Source of the DNA: an uncultured Clostridia bacterium
GTDB lineage: Bacteria; Bacillota; Clostridia; TANB77; CAG-508
Direction: 5' to 3'
Length of the DNA: 13,363 bases
Assembly (NCBI GenBank): GCA_934177555.1
Contig: CAKPPL010000028.1
Location: 1-13,363, forward strand
Shown: piece by piece, positions 13,011-13,363 of the stretch
Layout: each line of letters begins with the position of its first letter
Numbering within the stretch: position 1 is the stretch's first letter
Notes under the pieces: model-generated
Told to the model about the DNA's origin: nothing
Seen by the model: only the letters and a program-made list of their open reading frames with translations
The model's database searches: none
Translations under genes and position numbers: made by a program

Positions 13011-13277
13011 ATGGAATCAGAAGTAGAAATATATTGCAAAAAAGATGACAAAAAAAGAGATTGTTCTTGCCTATGGCTAATACTTGCAGTAGTTGCAATA
13101 GCATTAGCATTCTTTGCTGGGGCATTAGTTGCAGCACTAACTGGATTTGTTACAACTTTAGGAACAGGAGCAGTTTCAGTATTAATAATAGCTTTAGGAA
13201 TATTATTTATAATATCAATAATTAGTTTAATATGTTGCAAAAAAAGTGATAAAAAGAAAAAAAGTTGCTGTTGTTAA
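13011..13277 (+). CDS. Small two-helix membrane protein with Lys/Cys-rich ends (hypothetical)
   Basis: The 88-residue protein is not one I recognise. It has a charged N-terminus with CKKDDKKRDCSC (9-20) and two hydrophobic segments (about 21-43 and 54-74) separated by the Gly/Thr-rich stretch TGFVTTLGTG. It closes with CCKKSDKKKKSCCC. Both ends therefore carry Lys/Asp clusters and eight cysteines in total, and by hairpin topology both should lie on the same side of the membrane, most likely the cytoplasmic side given the positive charge. ATG 13011 has GGAGGTG at 7-nt spacing, which rules out the longer reading from TTG 12966. It is divergent from tsaB and followed by a hairpin. Metal or lipid interaction through the cysteines is possible but unproven. 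Confidence 0.75.
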   Translation: MESEVEIYCKKDDKKRDCSCLWLILAVVAIALAFFAGALVAALTGFVTTLGTGAVSVLIIALGILFIISIISLICCKKSDKKKKSCCC

Positions 13278-13288
13278 TAAGAAATATA

Positions 13289-13315
13289 AGGGAGATGATA
13301 AATCTCCCTATTTGA
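13289..13315. terminator. Terminator hairpin downstream of the Cys-tipped membrane protein gene
   Basis: AGGGAGAT (13289-13296) pairs with ATCTCCCT (13302-13309) around GATAA. The T tract is modest on the + strand and the minus side is also T-rich, so it may be bidirectional. Confidence 0.75.
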
Positions 13316-13317
13316 GT

Positions 13318-13363
13318 TTATAGAATAATACATATTAATCCACCAGAGCCTTCATTAACGATA
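13318..13363 (-). CDS. Possible 3' end of a convergent gene (partial, runs off the window)
   Basis: On the minus strand the frame entering from the right edge reads IVNEGSGGLICIIL and then stops at TAA 13320-13318. The other two minus frames hit stops within a few codons, and a shared-type terminator hairpin lies 9 nt beyond the stop, as at the other convergent gene ends here. Only 14 codons are visible, so the product cannot be identified and the call is tentative. Confidence 0.35.
   Translation of the reverse strand, partial: IVNEGSGGLICIIL

Noticed and set aside
12911..13240. Minus-strand open frame opposite the Cys-tipped membrane protein gene
   Set aside because: It is a shadow frame and would cover the tsaB promoter; the + strand gene has an excellent ribosome binding site.

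Overview
The window is a chromosomal segment of a very AT-rich, low-GC Firmicute, most likely an endospore-forming member of the Clostridia. This rests on the extreme A/T codon use, strong AAGGAGG-type ribosome binding sites, TTGaca/TATAAT promoters at 16-18 bp spacing, and several genes tied to sporulators (spoVS, ytfJ/gerW, a DUF2953/ytfI homologue and ymdB). The species cannot be named from the sequence. Almost everything is intact housekeeping or sporulation-related chromosomal DNA. I see no insertion sequence, prophage, CRISPR array, rRNA, tRNA or defence system.

Layout. (1) 26-457 (-) encodes a secreted, C-terminally membrane-anchored protein built on 11-residue repeats. (2) 598-2794 (+) is a recX-scpA-DUF2953-ytfJ operon with its own promoter and a strong terminator. 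scpB, which usually follows scpA, is absent. (3) 2887-4374 (+) is a single-gene unit for a GT-C membrane glycosyltransferase. (4) 4440-4885 (-) holds rpmE (ribosomal protein L31, zinc-binding form) and, upstream of it, a 56-codon membrane microprotein gene with a near-consensus promoter. (5) 4994-5656 (+) encodes a membrane-anchored VanW-domain protein. (6) 5682-7558 (-) is an asd-dapA operon, two successive steps of the lysine/diaminopimelate/dipicolinate pathway. (7) 7676-8900 (+) carries ymdB and spoVS, the same pairing as in Bacillus subtilis; the spoVS upstream region has a perfect Spo0A-box sequence. (8) 8948-9055 is an unusual gene-free stretch with two consecutive inverted repeats. (9) 9107-11725 (+) encodes a patatin-like lipase, a DUF308/HdeD-type membrane protein and the S4-domain RNA-binding protein YlmH. 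(10) 11754-12876 (-) is a tsaB-rimI operon (tRNA t6A modification and an N-acetyltransferase). (11) 13011-13277 (+) encodes a small Cys/Lys-tipped two-helix membrane protein, followed by a hairpin and what may be the 3' end of a convergent gene running off the right edge.

How the genes fit together. The core themes are cell growth (chromosome condensation by ScpA, cell-wall precursor synthesis by Asd/DapA, translation by L31, YlmH, TsaB and RimI) and sporulation (YtfI/YtfJ-like, YmdB, SpoVS). Convergent gene pairs share compact bidirectional terminators at 4371-4432, 5655-5681, 11725-11755 and 13289-13309. Several starts are decided by Shine-Dalgarno spacing rather than the longest frame: DUF2953 at TTG 1819, dapA at 6563, asd at 7558, spoVS at 8637, the patatin gene at GTG 9107, rimI at 12191 and tsaB at 12876. 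The least explained parts are the paired inverted repeats at 8955-9046, the hendecad-repeat surface protein, the microprotein at 4715-4885 and the Cys-tipped membrane protein at the right end. All identifications come from reading sequence motifs, without database searches.
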